NCBI RefSeq assembly: GCF_000255295.1 | Contig: NC_017030.1 | Coordinates: forward strand, 1,426,001-1,490,000 | From: Corallococcus coralloides DSM 2259 | Lineage (GTDB): Bacteria; Myxococcota; Myxococcia; Myxococcales; Myxococcaceae | Length of the DNA: 64,000 nucleotides | Direction of reading: 5' to 3' | In this document: positions 62,672 through 64,000 of the stretch, one piece after another | Numbering within the stretch: position 1 is the first letter of the stretch | How the letters are laid out: each line of letters starts with the position of its first letter | Position numbers and translations under genes: made by a program | Notes under the pieces: generated by a model | Databases searched by the model: none | What the model saw: the letters and a program-made list of their open reading frames with translations, nothing else | Told to the model about the DNA's origin: nothing

Positions 62672-64000
62672 GCGCGGCCCACCGGGAGCTGGAGGGTGAA
62701 GCAGCTGCCCTGGCCGGGCTCGCTCTTCACGGTGATGCGGCCGCCGTGCGCGTCCACGATGCGCTTGCTGATGGCGAGCCCCAGGCCGCTGCCCTCCGTC
62801 TTGCGCGTGAGCAGGTTGTCCACCCGGTAGAAGCGCTCGAAGATGCGCTTGCGGTCCTTCCTGGCGATTCCCACTCCGTTGTCCTCCACCGACAGGTTCA
62901 CGTATCCGCCGTCTCTCTGTGCCCGGAGGGCGATTCTGCGGTGGGTGGGCCCACTGTACTTGTAGGCATTCTGCAACAGGTTGAGCAGCGCGCCCGCCAC
63001 CGCGACCCGGTCCACCTCCACGTGGGGCAGCCCGTCCTCCACCTTCACGGTGAACTCCATGCCGTCGCCGTGCCGCTGCGTGCGGAAGGCCGCCACCGCC
63101 GCGTCCACCACGTCCGTCACCGGCAGGGACTCGCGCTGGTACACCTTGCGGCCGCTCTCGATGCGCGCCCAGTCCAGCACCCGCTCGATGAGGTCCGACA
63201 GGCGCTCGGTCTCCTTCGTGAGCAGGTTCAGCACCTCCTGCTGCTGCGCCGGGTCCTTCAGCCGGCCCAGGGCCAGCGTCTCGATGAACATCCGGATGGA
63301 GGTGAGCGGCGTGCGCAGCTCATGGCTCACCAGCGACACGAAGTCTGTCTTCATGCGCGACAGGCGCGCCTCGCGGTAGAGCACGCGGGCGGTGTAGCCC
63401 ACGCCGAAGGTGAGCGTCAGGTAGAACAGGCCCAGGAGCACGCCGTACACGGCGCGGTTGCGCGTGGAGGCGCTCGCCACGGGGTCCTCGCCCGTGGGCA
63501 GCACCACCAGGCGGAAGTCCTGCAACGGCGCGGACAGCACCCGCTCCGCGAGCACCGGCGGCCCCAGCGCGTTCTGCCGCGCCTGGGCCACCTCCGACAT
63601 CAGCCGGTTGACGATCCCGCCCTCGCTGGACGTGTCGCGCGGCACGGGCAGCAGCGTGAAGCGCACCGGCTCCGACGTAGCCCGCCCCTGCGCCTTGTCC
63701 GACAGGAGCCCGTCCAGCGCCACGCCCGACAGCCGCACGCCCCGCACGGTGGCGCCCTGGCGCTCGGCGGCCACCATCACCGCGCGGCCGTTCGTGGCGA
63801 GCGAGAAGACGGTGGGCACCGTGGGCAGCGAGGCGGCCTCCGGCACCAGCGCCGCCAGGGCCTCCGCCAGCTGCGGGTCCTTCGTGCGCACCAGGCCGTT
63901 CTCCACGTGGAAGGTGCCGTCCGGGTCGGACAGCTCCTGGTCATCCGGCAGGAGGAAGGCCAGCCGCTCGGTGCCCACGCGCTCCAACCGTCCGCTGCCG
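62668..64000 (-). CDS. Sensor histidine kinase (N-terminus beyond window)
   Basis: At least 444 residues; the frame stays open to the right edge, so the true start is outside. An extracytoplasmic sensor part (LAEALAALVPEAASLPTVPT onwards) precedes a membrane helix (GVLLGLFYLTLTFGVGYTA). HisKA follows with the phospho-histidine in SLVSHELRTPLTSIRMF, then HATPase with LLNLLQNAYKYSG, VEDNGVGIARKD and SGLGLAISKRIVDAHGG. All catalytic boxes are intact. It is the partner of the OmpR-type regulator. One transmembrane helix presumably lies in the missing part. Confidence 0.93.
   Translation of the reverse strand, partial: GSGRLERVGTERLAFLLPDDQELSDPDGTFHVENGLVRTKDPQLAEALAALVPEAASLPTVPTVFSLATNGRAVMVAAERQGATVRGVRLSGVALDGLLSDKAQGRATSEPVRFTLLPVPRDTSSEGGIVNRLMSEVAQARQNALGPPVLAERVLSAPLQDFRLVVLPTGEDPVASASTRNRAVYGVLLGLFYLTLTFGVGYTARVLYREARLSRMKTDFVSLVSHELRTPLTSIRMFIETLALGRLKDPAQQQEVLNLLTKETERLSDLIERVLDWARIESGRKVYQRESLPVTDVVDAAVAAFRTQRHGDGMEFTVKVEDGLPHVEVDRVAVAGALLNLLQNAYKYSGPTHRRIALRAQRDGGYVNLSVEDNGVGIARKDRKRIFERFYRVDNLLTRKTEGSGLGLAISKRIVDAHGGRITVKSEPGQGSCFTLQLPVGRA

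Overview
The window is GC-rich, densely coded delta-proteobacterial DNA, almost certainly from a fruiting myxobacterium of the Myxococcus/Corallococcus group. The evidence is a csgA (C-signal) gene whose key residues match the Myxococcus numbering, an FHA plus sigma-54 activator, a protein with an AgmX/PglI-type C-terminus, a MYXO-CTERM tail, and many Asp-Ala-Gly-rich lipoproteins. I see no rRNA, tRNA, CRISPR array, transposase or integrase. No stretch longer than about 250 bases lacks a gene.

Layout. 1-1.7 kb: LytTR regulator (cut by the left edge), LytS-type kinase and a possible 37-residue membrane peptide. 1.8-7.2 kb: the C-signal neighbourhood (hemY, csgA, a CapA-like lipoprotein, pdxH). 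7.2-12.4 kb: glgA, a Ser/Thr kinase coupled to a LEA14-like lipoprotein, a CNNM/CorC-type membrane protein and a secretin-N-domain-like protein. 12.5-15.2 kb: a hypothetical protein, then a YhcG-type PD-(D/E)XK nuclease gene bracketed by 57-bp direct repeats, then an 'ADP-ribosylation/crystallin J1' family protein. 15.2-21.3 kb: aat, a second LEA14-like lipoprotein, two HExxH proteins, two hemerythrin-like proteins and an anchored hypothetical.

21.4-33.7 kb: a nine-gene minus-strand operon. Its order is small periplasmic protein, FHA/TM/AgmX-tail protein, outer-membrane beta-barrel, two TPR proteins, two lipoproteins, a third TPR protein and a LamG protein. The order and domains resemble the Glt (gliding) and Nfs (spore coat) envelope machines, but no motor genes are present.

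33.9-38.7 kb: a di-haem beta-propeller protein, a small exported protein, and a three-gene minus-strand cassette. The cassette encodes a small exported Gly-rich peptide with two cysteines, a small anchored SdpA-like protein and an HTTM/SdpB-like membrane protein. It is a candidate antimicrobial-peptide or toxin system of a new type.

39-48.3 kb: five collinear surface-protein genes. Three are paralogous VWA plus thrombospondin-type-3 lipoproteins (one has lost its metal site), one is a MYXO-CTERM protein with thrombospondin-3 repeats, and one is a PPC-domain lipoprotein. 48.3-54.4 kb: small lipoproteins, a GMC oxidoreductase with its Tat-exported small subunit, a propeller-like lipoprotein, a paralogue of the lipoprotein at 24.6 kb, and a DUF3332 protein. 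54.4-64 kb: the FHA/sigma-54 activator, a beta-helix/propeller lipoprotein, another propeller lipoprotein, a methyltransferase, and an OmpR-type regulator with its kinase (cut by the right edge).

Functions are inferred from motifs and order only; no searches were run.
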